Positions 7,409 through 15,790 of a DNA stretch of 64,000 bases are shown piece after piece. Below the pieces are notes generated by a model, which ran no database searches, was not told the DNA's origin, and saw only the letters and a program-made list of their open reading frames with translations. This stretch comes from Methanoculleus oceani (GTDB lineage: Archaea > Halobacteriota > Methanomicrobia > Methanomicrobiales > Methanoculleaceae), in NCBI RefSeq assembly GCF_023702065.1, contig NZ_QFDM01000001.1, positions 310,001-374,000 on the forward strand, given 5' to 3'. Within the stretch, counting starts at the first letter, position 1; every line of letters begins with the position of its first letter. Position numbers and translations under genes: made by a program.

Positions 7409-8178
7409 TGTTTTACGAGCACTCCGTGAGGATCTCCGGTACATAAAGGGCCGGCTACACAAACGAGCGTTTATCCGATGCATTGCAGGGAAATCCGTTA
7501 GAAAGGCCTATCTACCGGGACGTGAGAGTTTCCTGGGACTATGATCGAATGGGCCGTCATCCTTTTACTGTTTCTTGCGGTTTTAGCACTATTTTACAAG
7601 TATTCCAGGATTCAAGGTCAGGTCGAACAAAAAGCACGAGAGATATTTGAATCCTGGCGCCGGAGGGAACGAGAAGATATTGAAAACTGGAAGGAACAGG
7701 AACTCAGGCGGCTTTCGGACGAAAAAGCAAAAATTCTTTTCGAAAAGTGGAGACTGGACGAAGAGGGAAACATCCGCACCGATGCAGTAAAGCGCAGCCA
7801 ATCGGTGACCCGGGGGAAGGTCACGGAGTGCCTCATCCCGTATTTCCCCGACTTCCCCTACAATCCAAAGGATGCACGGTTTTTGGGGACTCCGGTCGAT
7901 CTCATCGTCTTCGACGGATTGTCCGACGGCGAGGAAGTGCAGAAGGTGGTGTTCGTCGAGATAAAAACAGGTAAAGCCGCCAACCTGAGTAAACGGGAGC
8001 GTGCCGTCAGGGAATGCATCAAAGCCGGACGGGTGCAATATTTCACAATCCACCAGTCGTTCGATGACAGTACCAACCAACTGCGCGATATGGGAATGAA
8101 CTAGTCGTACACGGTCTTATCGGGTTTTGAATCGTCTCCATCCCGTGATACTGCGGCCCCGGGTTCGAAGCCCTCCGG
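7386..8178. repeat. direct repeat: tRNA 3' segment (7386-7403) and copy (8161-8178)
   Basis: GGGTTCGAATCCCTCCGG in the tRNA recurs 775 bp downstream as GGGTTCGAAGCCCTCCGG, 17 of 18 identical. Such tRNA-end duplications often mark att sites of integrated elements. The enclosed DNA holds one gene (7541-8104). No integrase is present, so this would be a remnant or a cassette moved in trans. Confidence 0.5.
7541..8104 (+). CDS. membrane-anchored Holliday-junction-resolvase-like (PD-(D/E)XK) protein
   Basis: A 187-residue protein. An N-terminal hydrophobic segment (about residues 4-20) is followed by a highly charged helix (about 22-75, probably coiled coil) and a C-terminal nuclease-like core: G-T-P-V-D-L-I-V-F-D-G at about 115-125 and VVFVEIKTGKA at about 137-147, which supplies the D...ExK of the PD-(D/E)XK fold. 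This layout matches the family annotated as endonuclease related to archaeal Holliday junction resolvases. Substrate is unknown; a membrane-tethered DNA or RNA nuclease is the simplest reading. Its codons are richer in A and T than neighbouring genes, and it lies between a tRNA and a copy of that tRNA's 3' end, which suggests acquisition by transfer. Confidence 0.78.
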   Translation: MIEWAVILLLFLAVLALFYKYSRIQGQVEQKAREIFESWRRREREDIENWKEQELRRLSDEKAKILFEKWRLDEEGNIRTDAVKRSQSVTRGKVTECLIPYFPDFPYNPKDARFLGTPVDLIVFDGLSDGEEVQKVVFVEIKTGKAANLSKRERAVRECIKAGRVQYFTIHQSFDDSTNQLRDMGMN

Positions 8179-8228
8179 ATCGACTCACGCCTCAAAAAAA
8201 AGTTCGGATCTGATACCTGTAGATCCAG

Positions 8229-8606
8229 TTACCGGGGCGACGGATCGAAGGCGACGTCCTCATCCTCCGGACACCCCTCCTCCAGCCGGCGGCCGCACCC
8301 GGCAATCCGGATCGTCTTCCCGTGGACCAGGGCGTCGGCGACCTTCGCCCGCGCCTCGTGGAGGTCGCGCCAGAGTGTCTTTCGGGAGACGCCGAGGGCA
8401 ACGGCAGCCTCTTCCTGTTCGAGCCCCCGGAGGTCGACGAGCCGCAGGGCCTCCACCTCCTCGGGGAGGAGGAGGACGACCTCGTCGGGCGCCCCGCAGA
8501 GGGGGCCGAAACAGCGGAACGCTTCCCGGTTCCCGATCATCCGGCGGACCCGGGGCCGGCCGCGCCCGCGGCGGCACCGCCCCTCGCCGGGCTCGTTCTC
8601 GTTCAC
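8229..8606 (-). CDS. DUF134 family DNA-binding protein
   Basis: A 125-residue predicted DNA-binding protein (DUF134/UPF0251). It opens with the typical basic GRGRPRVRRM motif (about residues 14-23), then LLPEEVEALRLVDLRGLEQEEAAVALGVSRKTLWRDLHEAR (about 46-86), a sigma-70-region-4-like helix-turn-helix. Cysteines at about 32, 37 and in the C-terminal GCGRRLEEGC may bind metal, as proposed for the family. The start appears to be GTG at 8606. It lies 70 bp downstream of a DUF5320 gene on the same strand. In other genomes DUF134 and DUF5320 genes often stand beside NifX-like and MinD-ferredoxin genes, which here sit 7-8 kb away. Confidence 0.85.
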   Translation of the reverse strand: MNENEPGEGRCRRGRGRPRVRRMIGNREAFRCFGPLCGAPDEVVLLLPEEVEALRLVDLRGLEQEEAAVALGVSRKTLWRDLHEARAKVADALVHGKTIRIAGCGRRLEEGCPEDEDVAFDPSPR

Positions 8607-8676
8607 GGTATCATCTCTGGAGAAGAACTCCGTCCCACATGCAGATAGTGCCTTCGCTTCGGCCCGGCACCGACCG

Positions 8677-8877
8677 TTACCACCGGCCGCGTGCCCGGCC
8701 GCCGCGGCCAGAGCCGCGACCGCATCCCCACGGGATACCGCTCCGGCCGATGCCGCGAAGCACCGGCGTCGCGGACTCGCCTTCCGCCGCCGCAGACCGG
8801 GGCGGAACGCACCGTCCCCGGCGGCCGCCCGTCATCGGGCCACGGCCGGCCGGTCCGGTTCCATCAAATCCTGGCAT
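8677..8877 (-). CDS. DUF5320 family small protein
   Basis: A 66-residue Gly/Arg-rich protein opening with MPGFDGTGPAGRGPMTGG, the signature of the DUF5320 family. The family's function is unknown; it is usually found beside NifX-like, MinD-type or DUF134 genes. The ATG at 8877 has a full-strength ribosome-binding site on the minus strand (GGAGGTGAT, eight bases upstream region), which fixes the start. An A/T box (about 8908-8922) sits at promoter distance. The C-terminal half is low complexity (RGSGRGGRARGRW) and may be poorly conserved. It heads the two-gene unit with DUF134. Confidence 0.8.
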   Translation of the reverse strand: MPGFDGTGPAGRGPMTGGRRGRCVPPRSAAAEGESATPVLRGIGRSGIPWGCGRGSGRGGRARGRW

Positions 8878-8904
8878 GGTGTATCACCTCCAGTATTACA
8901 CATA

Positions 8905-8922
8905 TGCGCATAAATATATTAA
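8905..8922 (-). promoter_or_regulatory. TATA box of the DUF5320/DUF134 unit
   Basis: On the minus strand the stretch reads roughly TTTAATATATTTATGC, an archaeal TATA box about 30-45 bp before the DUF5320 start codon. Confidence 0.5.
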
Positions 8923-9229
8923 ATGGTTTTAGGCGGCAAACCGCCTTGTGGATGAATTGTAATAGCGAAGAGAGGTCTGCCCGAGGGTGAGTCCGGGCGA
9001 TCACCGGTAGTAAACCAGAGATTCGTCATGGGAAGACGCCGTAGATCTCTTCACGGGGATCTTCTCAAACGCCAGAACCTCGATCCTCTCTCGATAGTTC
9101 GGGTGAACTTTAGCCAGATCCTTCAAAAACGTCTTTTTATAGCGGCAGAGGACCATACTACTCTTCTTTCATTTGCGCATAGTACTGCCGTGACAGGATG
9201 CGGGAGAGATGCCCCGGGGCAGAAGACAC
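8923..9229. other. intergenic region without a recognisable gene
   Basis: About 300 bp between the DUF5320 promoter and the decayed surface-protein gene. Moderately A/T-rich with a TTTTTATAG box near 9134. No open frame with family resemblance. Confidence 0.45.
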
Positions 9230-9671
9230 TCAGCGCCGGCTCCGGGGGAGGAGCGCTGCCCCGGCCAGAGTCAAAAGAGCGGTGAGCCACGGGGCCGGAG
9301 GGGCACCGCCGGATGAGCCGCCGGGCGTCGTGCTCTTCGTCACCGCGAGAGCAAGGCTTGCGGAGGGGCCGGGGGTGCAGGCCGCGGTCCCGGCAGCAGC
9401 ACTACCGAAAGGGTGATCGTCTTCCCGGCACCGGCGTCCCCCGCTGGTGATCAGGCGTTCGTCAAAGAGGACGTCACCGCCAAAGACCTCGATGGCGGTG
9501 AGGGGGCGTTTCGCAGTCACGATCATCGATCCGGGCGGTGATGACGGGCCCGGCCGGCGCCGGGCTTTTGTCGATCGTGACCATACCCGAGAACTCCGCA
9601 GGAGGATGAGATGGCTGATGCCGCTCCCGCGAGGGCGAGGAGGAAGAGCAAAACCGTCTCATTCGCATCAC
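9230..9671 (-). pseudogene. decayed small surface protein (signal peptide, one domain, C-terminal anchor)
   Basis: Pieces of one secreted protein appear in different minus-strand frames. Near 9660-9606 one frame reads a signal peptide (TVLLFLLALAGAASA). A second frame (about 9590-9510) reads FSGMVTIDKSPAPAGPVITA, the start of a small beta-sandwich domain seen in methanogen surface proteins. A third (9526-9230) continues VFGGDVLFDERLITSGG and ends in a hydrophobic WLTALLTLAGAALL plus Arg-rich tail, a typical anchor. No frame joins them and the signal-peptide frame has no nearby start, so at least two frameshifts are needed. The apparent first ATG overlaps the stop of the intact surface-protein gene upstream, so the two were once an operon. 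Confidence 0.68.
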
Positions 9672-11788
9672 ACTCCCATGACGCCGAGGGTGCCCGGCCC
9701 GGTCATGTAGAGCCAGTAGCCCCGGCCGGGGTAGACCACTCTCGTATCGGCGTTCTGGCCGCTCCCGCCGTTGACGACCCCCGCTTCGAAGGCCTGCGCC
9801 CCGTCGTTAAACCCGATCAGGATCGTCCACTGCCCGTCGACCGAGTAGAGGGCGTCCCGTGCCGTCATCGGGGAGGTGCCGGGGAAACCGACGGCGTTCC
9901 AGCCGGCCGCGAGACTGCGCTCCGGGGGCGAGACCGGGAGGGCGGTCGAGAAGTTGAGGGCGACCGTCGCGGGCCCGGCCGAGTAGATCCAGATCCCTTC
10001 GAGGGGGACGAGGCGGTCGCTCGGTGTGAGGGCTATCCACGCCCCGCCGGCGGTGTCGTAGCGGAGGACTGAGTGGCCGTCGGTATCGACGGTAGAAAAG
10101 ATTGCTGCGGTGTCGTTCCCTGCCGCAAGCGGCCGGGGGATCGAGATGAAGTTCCAGCCCGGGGCGAGGGTGAGGTTGTCGCCGGAGAGCGGAGACTCTC
10201 GACTCCCGATCACGGTGAAGGTCGCAGTCTGGATCGCAGCCGTCCTGATCGACTCAACCGTGACGGTGTACTGACCCGGCCGAAAGCCGGTCGCATCGAC
10301 CTCGAAAGACCACCTGTTCAGACCGTCACCCTTCACGACGGCTACAGTACCGGCGTCCGTACTGTTATCGACCGGACCGGCAACCGGGATCACCTCGACG
10401 GACAGCAGATTGCCGGCCGCGAGGTTCGTGGTGCCGGCAACTGTGAACGTGCTTCCCGTGGCCTGCTCGCCGATCGGGTCGATGAGGACCCGGGGCTCCT
10501 CGACAATGAAGGTGAAATTCGTATACGTGTCAATGAACTGAGAGTCAAGGGCGGCGATCAGTGCGTCGGCCGCTTCGTGTGGCTGCAGAGCAGTAAGATT
10601 GACGGGTGTTATGTCGTTGCCCATAAGCGTGGTCCCTGAAACCCGGACGTCGAATGCATCGTCATAGGGGTGCTGGACGACGACGTCGTAACGCCCGGTC
10701 TGCATGACCATCGTATCTTCAAACGGGATAATGTACTCAAACGTGCCATCGGAGCCGACAGGAGCAGGCTGCTGGAACCTGTAATAGTTCTCGCCGAATA
10801 TCCATACGCGGACATTGGCCGGATCGCCGGTCGCAGTCCCGGTGATCACCAGATCGTCACCCTTCGCGACGACGGCGTTCGCGGTTGCCTCAACGGAAGG
10901 AGCCCGGAGTTGTATGGAAGTTGTGCTATAGGGAGCACCGTTGAGAGCATTCCTGGCGCGGGGCTCCGAGAGAGCATAAACGGTGTAACCGCCGGCATCC
11001 AGTATCCTGGTGTAGAGGAGAGAAGTATTCCACCGATAAGTCCAGGTATCGTCGGTATCGACGTCCACCCGGGTGAAGGTGCTCTCGTTGCCGGTTTGAA
11101 CGCCTGCACTGAGAATCCCTTTCCTGAGATCTTCGAACCCGATGCCGTTAGGAGGGAGGTTCGGGCCGGTCAGGAAGAGGTAGGTGACGTCGTTATCGGT
11201 ATTGGTCCCGGAGAAGACGATCTCGTCGCCTATATAGTAGAAGCCGGTGCCGGATGCAACGACGGTCACGGCACCCCTCTCGACGAGCACTTCGGCCTCA
11301 TCGAAAACATCCGGGTTTACCGGATCCTCGACGCGGATCGTGAACCGCCGTTCGCCGGTGCTCTGATTGGTGTCGAACTGGACGGACCGGGTACCGGCGG
11401 CGTTGGTCGTAACAGTCACTGCGGAGCCGGTGTTGTTCGTCACACCAACCTGGCCGGGTGCGATCTCCGGGTGCTCTCCGGGACCAAGGCCGTCAACCTC
11501 TCTGACAGAGAGATGATACTCCTTGCGCGGCTCGCCGGTGACGGTCACAACGAAGTCGCTTCCACGGATAACACTGCTCTTGCTGACAGCGATGCCGGGC
11601 ATCCCGGCGGTCATGGTCCCTATCACCCCTGCTGTTTCAGCGCCAGATCCTGCTGCAGGGACCTGAATGAAGACGGTATCGCCGGCTGTGCCGGGGCTGT
11701 CAAATGCCGCCGCTGGCGCAACGACCAGCGCAGCCAGGAGGGCCACGGCAACAGCCATCCGGATTGATGTTCGTTTTAAGATCATCAT
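9668..11788 (-). CDS. large secreted surface (S-layer-like) protein, DUF3821-type
   Basis: A 706-residue secreted protein. A signal peptide (MMILKRTSIRMAVAVALLAA and on) precedes a DUF3821-type N-terminal region (GDTVFIQVPAAG about residue 35; later FYYIGDEIVFSGTNTDNDVTYLFLTGPNL), then Ig-like repeats (AKGDDLVITGTATGDP; about 320-500) and a GSTFTVAGTTNLAAGNLLSVEV module also present in the protein at 34793. The C terminus has two APGWNFISIP/AAGWNAVGFP-type modules rather than a Thr-rich stalk and membrane anchor, so attachment must differ. The start at 11788 removes a 160-residue upstream open stretch that crosses the promoter. Threonine and NxS/T sites suggest glycosylation. It is followed by a decayed relative. 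Confidence 0.85.
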   Translation of the reverse strand: MMILKRTSIRMAVAVALLAALVVAPAAAFDSPGTAGDTVFIQVPAAGSGAETAGVIGTMTAGMPGIAVSKSSVIRGSDFVVTVTGEPRKEYHLSVREVDGLGPGEHPEIAPGQVGVTNNTGSAVTVTTNAAGTRSVQFDTNQSTGERRFTIRVEDPVNPDVFDEAEVLVERGAVTVVASGTGFYYIGDEIVFSGTNTDNDVTYLFLTGPNLPPNGIGFEDLRKGILSAGVQTGNESTFTRVDVDTDDTWTYRWNTSLLYTRILDAGGYTVYALSEPRARNALNGAPYSTTSIQLRAPSVEATANAVVAKGDDLVITGTATGDPANVRVWIFGENYYRFQQPAPVGSDGTFEYIIPFEDTMVMQTGRYDVVVQHPYDDAFDVRVSGTTLMGNDITPVNLTALQPHEAADALIAALDSQFIDTYTNFTFIVEEPRVLIDPIGEQATGSTFTVAGTTNLAAGNLLSVEVIPVAGPVDNSTDAGTVAVVKGDGLNRWSFEVDATGFRPGQYTVTVESIRTAAIQTATFTVIGSRESPLSGDNLTLAPGWNFISIPRPLAAGNDTAAIFSTVDTDGHSVLRYDTAGGAWIALTPSDRLVPLEGIWIYSAGPATVALNFSTALPVSPPERSLAAGWNAVGFPGTSPMTARDALYSVDGQWTILIGFNDGAQAFEAGVVNGGSGQNADTRVVYPGRGYWLYMTGPGTLGVMGV

Positions 11789-12326
11789 AATCCCTTTCTC
11801 GATGGTGCGTAGCCGGGAGGGCTTGCACCACGCAGGACGCTGGTCGCGGAAGCTGGAGCGCGAGACGGATATCGCTCGACCGGTTGGTGCCCCTATCCCG
11901 TGCGCGGGCCATGGTCTCGTATACGGCAGATAAAGGTATCGTTGCTGGCCGGATTGTAGAATAGAGGGCATATTTATCCAGCATCGCAGGAGGGCAGGTT
12001 CCCCGTTACGGTGATGACCGGGTTCCCACCGGCGGTCGGGCTCCGGGGCGGCCCGGAGGGGAAAAAGTTGTCCGTCTGGAGCAGCGGAACCGTTGCCGGC
12101 CGTCATGCCCGGCCTTCCTCCTTCCGTCAGGGCGTCGACGGCACCGGTCCCGATGGTCCAGCGGTATGACGCCGCCTGCTCAGGGCGACGCCATAACCGG
12201 CCAGACCATAACGCCAGGGGACACTCAACCCCCGAACCCTTCGGAATCTCCGAAGAGTTGCCCGGCACCGCATCGAAAGATCGACCGGGGGCAACCTATA
12301 TCCCGCACCCCGCACCCTCACCGAGC
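11789..12326. other. intergenic region between divergent surface-protein and SulP genes
   Basis: About 540 bp without a convincing gene. A minus-strand TATA box (GATAAATATG, about 11970-11979) would give the surface-protein mRNA a leader of about 160 nt. Open frames crossing the stretch are unrelated to families and come from high GC. Confidence 0.45.
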
Positions 12327-13988
12327 ATGCCCGCCGGTGAGACGAACTGGAGGAGGAGCCTTCCTGCCGACCTCGTCGCCGGCGCGACCACCGCCCTCGT
12401 CGGCATCCCGCAGGCGATGGGGTTCGCCCTCGTCGCCGGGATAAACCCGATCTACGGCCTCTACACCGTCACGTTCTCGACGGCGATCGGGGCGCTCCTC
12501 ACCGGCTCTTCCTACCTCAAGGTGATGCTCTCAAACGTCCTCGCGGTCTCGATCTACTCGGTCCTCGCCCCGGTCCCGGAGGCCGACGTCCCGGCCACCC
12601 TCTTTGTCCTGACGCTCCTTATCGGGCTCTTTCAGCTCGGGTTCGGGCTTGTCAAGGCGGGCAGCCTGACCCGGTTCGTATCGAACGCCGTCCTCACCGG
12701 GTTTGTCACGGGAGCAGCGCTCCTCATCGTCCTCGGGCAGCTCGGGAACCTCACCGGCTACGAACTCCCGAGGGAAGCGATCCGGATCCTCGCCGTGCCC
12801 GACCTCATCCTTCATGCGGGCGAGATCCAGCCGCAGGCGATCGCGGTCGGGCTCCTGACCATCGCCCTCGTCCTCGTCTTCCGGCGGGTGCCGCACCTCA
12901 GTTCCGTCGCCCTCGTCCTCCCGATCGTCATCGCGGCCCTCCTCGTTGGGGCCGTATTCCCGGAGATCGCGCTCGTCGGCGATGTCGCCGCGATCCCCGA
13001 CGGCCTCCCGTTACCCGTCATCCCCGACCTCGCCCTCGCGCCCGGACTCCTCGTCCCGGCGCTCGCCCTCGCCATCATCGGGCTCGTGATGACCGTCGGG
13101 ATCACGGAGACGACCCCGGAGCCCGACGGCACCATCGCCGACGTGAACCGGGACTTCTCGGGACAGGGAATCACGAACATCCTCTGCAGTTTCCTCCAGT
13201 GCGCACCGGCGGGCGGGTCGCTCTCGGCGACGGCGCTCAACGTCGCCGCGGGGGCAGAGACCCGGATGGCCAATCTCATCTCGGGCGCCCTTGTCGGGCT
13301 GGTCGTCGCCATCGCGGGACCGCTTGCCGAACTGATCCCGCTCCCGGCCCTTGCCGGCATCCTGATCCTCATCGGGATCGAACTCATGAACCGGCCCCAC
13401 GAGATCGCCTGCATCTGCAGGTACTCCCGCTCCGGGCGCTGGGCGATGGTCGCCACCTTCGTCTCCACCCAGGTCCTGCCGCTCCAGTACAGCATCTACG
13501 TCGGCGTCCTCCTCTCGCTTGCCATCTACCTGGTCACCTCCACCCGGGAGGCAACCGTGGTCCGCCTCGTCCCGGCGGGAGGGGGGATGTTCCGGGAAGA
13601 ACCGGCGCCCAACCGGCTCCCGGGCGGTCGCCTTACCATCCTCTCGGTCTCCGGCAACGTCTACTTCGCCACCCTCCGGGCGATCGAGCGTTCGCTTCCG
13701 TCCCCGGAAGGGGCAGAAGGCGCCGTCGTGGTTCTCGCCCTCCGGGGGAGAGTCGAAGCCGGCACCGGGCTCTTCCGGATGCTGGAACGCTATGCCCGCC
13801 AGGTCGAGGCCGGGGGGAACCGGCTCATCCTCGCCGAGGTCGACCCCCGACTTCTATCGGGCCTGGAAGGGACCGGGGCGGCGGCGGCCATCGGACACAG
13901 GAACATATTCTTCGCGACGCCGATCGTCGGGGAGTCACTCATGGAGGCGATCCGGGCGGCGGAGCCCCTGGTCCGGGAGAAGGAGTGA
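12327..13988 (+). CDS. SulP family anion permease with STAS domain
   Basis: A 553-residue SLC26/SulP transporter, probably for sulfate, bicarbonate or another small anion. The N terminus shows the family pattern (DLVAGATTALVGIPQAMGFALVAGINPIYGLY), followed by about ten to twelve membrane segments to residue 420 and a cytoplasmic C-terminal STAS domain (about 435-553; LTILSVSGNVYFATL). The ATG at 12327 places the start just before the first family block; the upstream open stretch from 12093 is proline-rich and unlike the family. The substrate cannot be read from sequence. It is followed by a separate AI-2E-type permease on the same strand. Confidence 0.9.
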   Translation: MPAGETNWRRSLPADLVAGATTALVGIPQAMGFALVAGINPIYGLYTVTFSTAIGALLTGSSYLKVMLSNVLAVSIYSVLAPVPEADVPATLFVLTLLIGLFQLGFGLVKAGSLTRFVSNAVLTGFVTGAALLIVLGQLGNLTGYELPREAIRILAVPDLILHAGEIQPQAIAVGLLTIALVLVFRRVPHLSSVALVLPIVIAALLVGAVFPEIALVGDVAAIPDGLPLPVIPDLALAPGLLVPALALAIIGLVMTVGITETTPEPDGTIADVNRDFSGQGITNILCSFLQCAPAGGSLSATALNVAAGAETRMANLISGALVGLVVAIAGPLAELIPLPALAGILILIGIELMNRPHEIACICRYSRSGRWAMVATFVSTQVLPLQYSIYVGVLLSLAIYLVTSTREATVVRLVPAGGGMFREEPAPNRLPGGRLTILSVSGNVYFATLRAIERSLPSPEGAEGAVVVLALRGRVEAGTGLFRMLERYARQVEAGGNRLILAEVDPRLLSGLEGTGAAAAIGHRNIFFATPIVGESLMEAIRAAEPLVREKE

Positions 13989-14043
13989 CGCACCGCCCGG
14001 AAAACTCTTTTCTCTTCGGAACGCCCATACCTTTTCTGTGAAT

Positions 14044-15066
14044 ATGACCGCCGAGAGCCTCTCCCCCCCCGCCCGGATCGCGATCGTCGGGGCGGCGGTC
14101 GTCATCGTTCTCGCGGGGATCCGGGCGGCCGCCCCGCTCCTCGGCCCGTTCCTGGTCGCCGTCTTCTTCGCCATGATCACCGCGCCCGTCATGACGTGGC
14201 TGACCCGGCGGGGAGTGCCCCCGGTCCTCGCCGCCGGAACGGTGGTCGTGGCCCTCATCGGGCTCCTCGTCGGGGTGCTCGCCTTCCTCGGCGTGGCTTT
14301 CACCGGGTTTATCCGCTCCCTGCCGCAGTACCAGGCGAGCCTCGAGGGGCAGGCTGCCGGACTCGCCGATTACGGCATCGACCCCGGGACCTTCACGGTA
14401 TGGGACTACATCGACCAGGGGTACGTGATCCAGCAGGTGGCCGGGCTCGCCCGGCAGGTCGGGAGCATCACCTTCGACATCTTCATCGTCTTCGTCGGGA
14501 TCGGGTTCCTTCTCCTTGAGGCGCCCCGGCTCACGGCTGCTCTCGCGCGGCGCCTGGGGCCAGAGAACTCCCTATACCGGCACTTCTCGCAGTCGGGCCG
14601 GATCCTCATCGATTACGTGGTGGTCAGAACGAAGGTGAACCTGATCACCGGCGTCGGGACCGGGCTCTTCCTCACCCTCCTCGGGGTCGACTTTGCGGTG
14701 CTCTGGGGCTTTGTCGCCTTCGTCCTGAGCTACGTCCCCTACATCGGCCTCGTCGCAGCCGCGATCCCGCCCACCCTCCTCGCCTTCATCGAATACGGGC
14801 CGGCGGGAGCGGTGGCCGTCATCGCCGCCGTCGCCCTCATCGACGCCGCCGCCGAGAACCTCGTCCTCCCCCGGATGGCCGGGCGGGAACTCAACCTCTC
14901 GCCGTTCGTCGTCCTCTTCTCCGTCATCCTCTGGGGGCTCGTCCTCGGGGCGGTCGGGGTCTTCCTTGCCATACCGCTGACGATCGCGGTCAAGCTCTTC
15001 CTCGAGAGCTGGGAGGAGACCCGGTGGATAGGGGAGATGATGGGCAACGGAGGCCGGCGGGAGTAA
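14044..15066 (+). CDS. AI-2E family transporter (first copy)
   Basis: A 340-residue integral membrane protein of the AI-2E exporter/permease family (PF01594). Two N-terminal hydrophobic helices, a soluble stretch (residues about 85-140), then the conserved block VVRTKVNLITGVGTGLFLTLLGVDFAVLWGFVAFVLSYVPYIGL and a C-terminal AIPLTIAVKLFLESWEETRW. Some members of the family act as sodium/proton antiporters or exporters, so the substrate is open. The ATG at 14044 was chosen because upstream codons belong to the overlapping SulP gene. A second copy lies at 21026-22120, sharing the EETRW ending. Downstream is a DUF1269 protein, as often found with stress membrane genes. Confidence 0.88.
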   Translation: MTAESLSPPARIAIVGAAVVIVLAGIRAAAPLLGPFLVAVFFAMITAPVMTWLTRRGVPPVLAAGTVVVALIGLLVGVLAFLGVAFTGFIRSLPQYQASLEGQAAGLADYGIDPGTFTVWDYIDQGYVIQQVAGLARQVGSITFDIFIVFVGIGFLLLEAPRLTAALARRLGPENSLYRHFSQSGRILIDYVVVRTKVNLITGVGTGLFLTLLGVDFAVLWGFVAFVLSYVPYIGLVAAAIPPTLLAFIEYGPAGAVAVIAAVALIDAAAENLVLPRMAGRELNLSPFVVLFSVILWGLVLGAVGVFLAIPLTIAVKLFLESWEETRWIGEMMGNGGRRE

Positions 15067-15082
15067 GATCCGGACCGACCGC

Positions 15083-15105
15083 AGGGAATATATATCCTCA
15101 ATTAT
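15083..15105 (+). promoter_or_regulatory. TATA-rich promoter of the DUF1269 gene
   Basis: AATATATAT (about 15087-15095) and AATTATATT (about 15098-15106) lie about 35-50 bp before the start at 15138; either could be the TATA box. It separates this gene from the AI-2E gene ending at 15066. Confidence 0.45.
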
Positions 15106-15137
15106 ATTTTCGACTGCATCCCAGCAGTGGAGGATCT

Positions 15138-15659
15138 ATGAGTGATCTGATTGCCATCGCCTATGACGGCGAGGAAACCGCGTTCCGGGTCAGAGATCGG
15201 CTCATCCAGCTGACGAAGGAGCACGTCATCGAACTGGAGGACCTGGTGGTTGTCGTCCACCACCGGGACGGAAAGACCGAGATCAAGCAGGCTACCAACC
15301 TGGCCGGCATGGGGGCGCTCTCGGGCGCCTTCTGGGGGCTTCTGATCGGCCTGATCTTCTTTGCCCCGATCTTCGGGCTTGCCATCGGGGCGATCACCGG
15401 CGCGCTCGCCGGGCGTTTCTCCGATTACGGCATCGACGACAACTTCATCAAGGAGGTCGCGGAGAGTGTCGGGCCAGGCAACTCCGCGGTCTTCCTGCTC
15501 GTCAAGAAGATTACGCCGGACAGGGTGGTCGACGCCATCAGGGAGTTCGGGGGCCACGTCATCCGGACGTCGCTCTCGGAGGCGGAGGAGGCGAACCTCC
15601 AGGACGCCTTCGGGGCCGGGACGGCGGCAAAAGCAGAGGTGCCGCCACCCTCCCCGTGA
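15138..15659 (+). CDS. DUF1269 membrane protein
   Basis: A 173-residue protein of the DUF1269 family. N-terminal soluble part (MSDLIAIAYDGEETAFRVRDRLIQL), a Gly-rich hydrophobic hairpin (about residues 62-95: LSGAFWGLLIGLIFFAPIFG then IGAITGALAG), then a soluble domain with VAESVGPGNSAVFLLVKK and HVIRTSLSEAEE. Family members are widespread in archaea and bacteria with no settled function. GTGGAGGA precedes the ATG and fixes the start. It has its own A/T-rich promoter and a hairpin with a T-run after the stop, so it is probably a single-gene unit. Confidence 0.88.
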   Translation: MSDLIAIAYDGEETAFRVRDRLIQLTKEHVIELEDLVVVVHHRDGKTEIKQATNLAGMGALSGAFWGLLIGLIFFAPIFGLAIGAITGALAGRFSDYGIDDNFIKEVAESVGPGNSAVFLLVKKITPDRVVDAIREFGGHVIRTSLSEAEEANLQDAFGAGTAAKAEVPPPSP

Positions 15660-15688
15660 GCAGGAGGGCGGCAAGCGCCTCACTTTTT
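15656..15688 (+). terminator. hairpin plus T-run after DUF1269
   Basis: GTGAG (15656-15660, overlapping the stop) pairs with CTCAC (15679-15683) and is followed by five T (15684-15688). Archaeal termination relies mostly on the T-run, so this is a plausible terminator. Confidence 0.45.
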
Positions 15689-15790
15689 GGACCTTTGCGG
15701 ACCGGTCCTCGTTGAGGTACGCCCCGGTGCAGGAGCGTATTCCCGGCATACCCTTTCGTTGTGGGGCTCTTCGCGGTACCGGGGTGGAAG

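Noticed and set aside
8147-8178. Possible second tRNA gene near 8160
   Set aside because: Only the T-arm-like 18 bases are present; no D-arm, anticodon arm or acceptor pairing could be drawn, so it is treated as a repeat copy.
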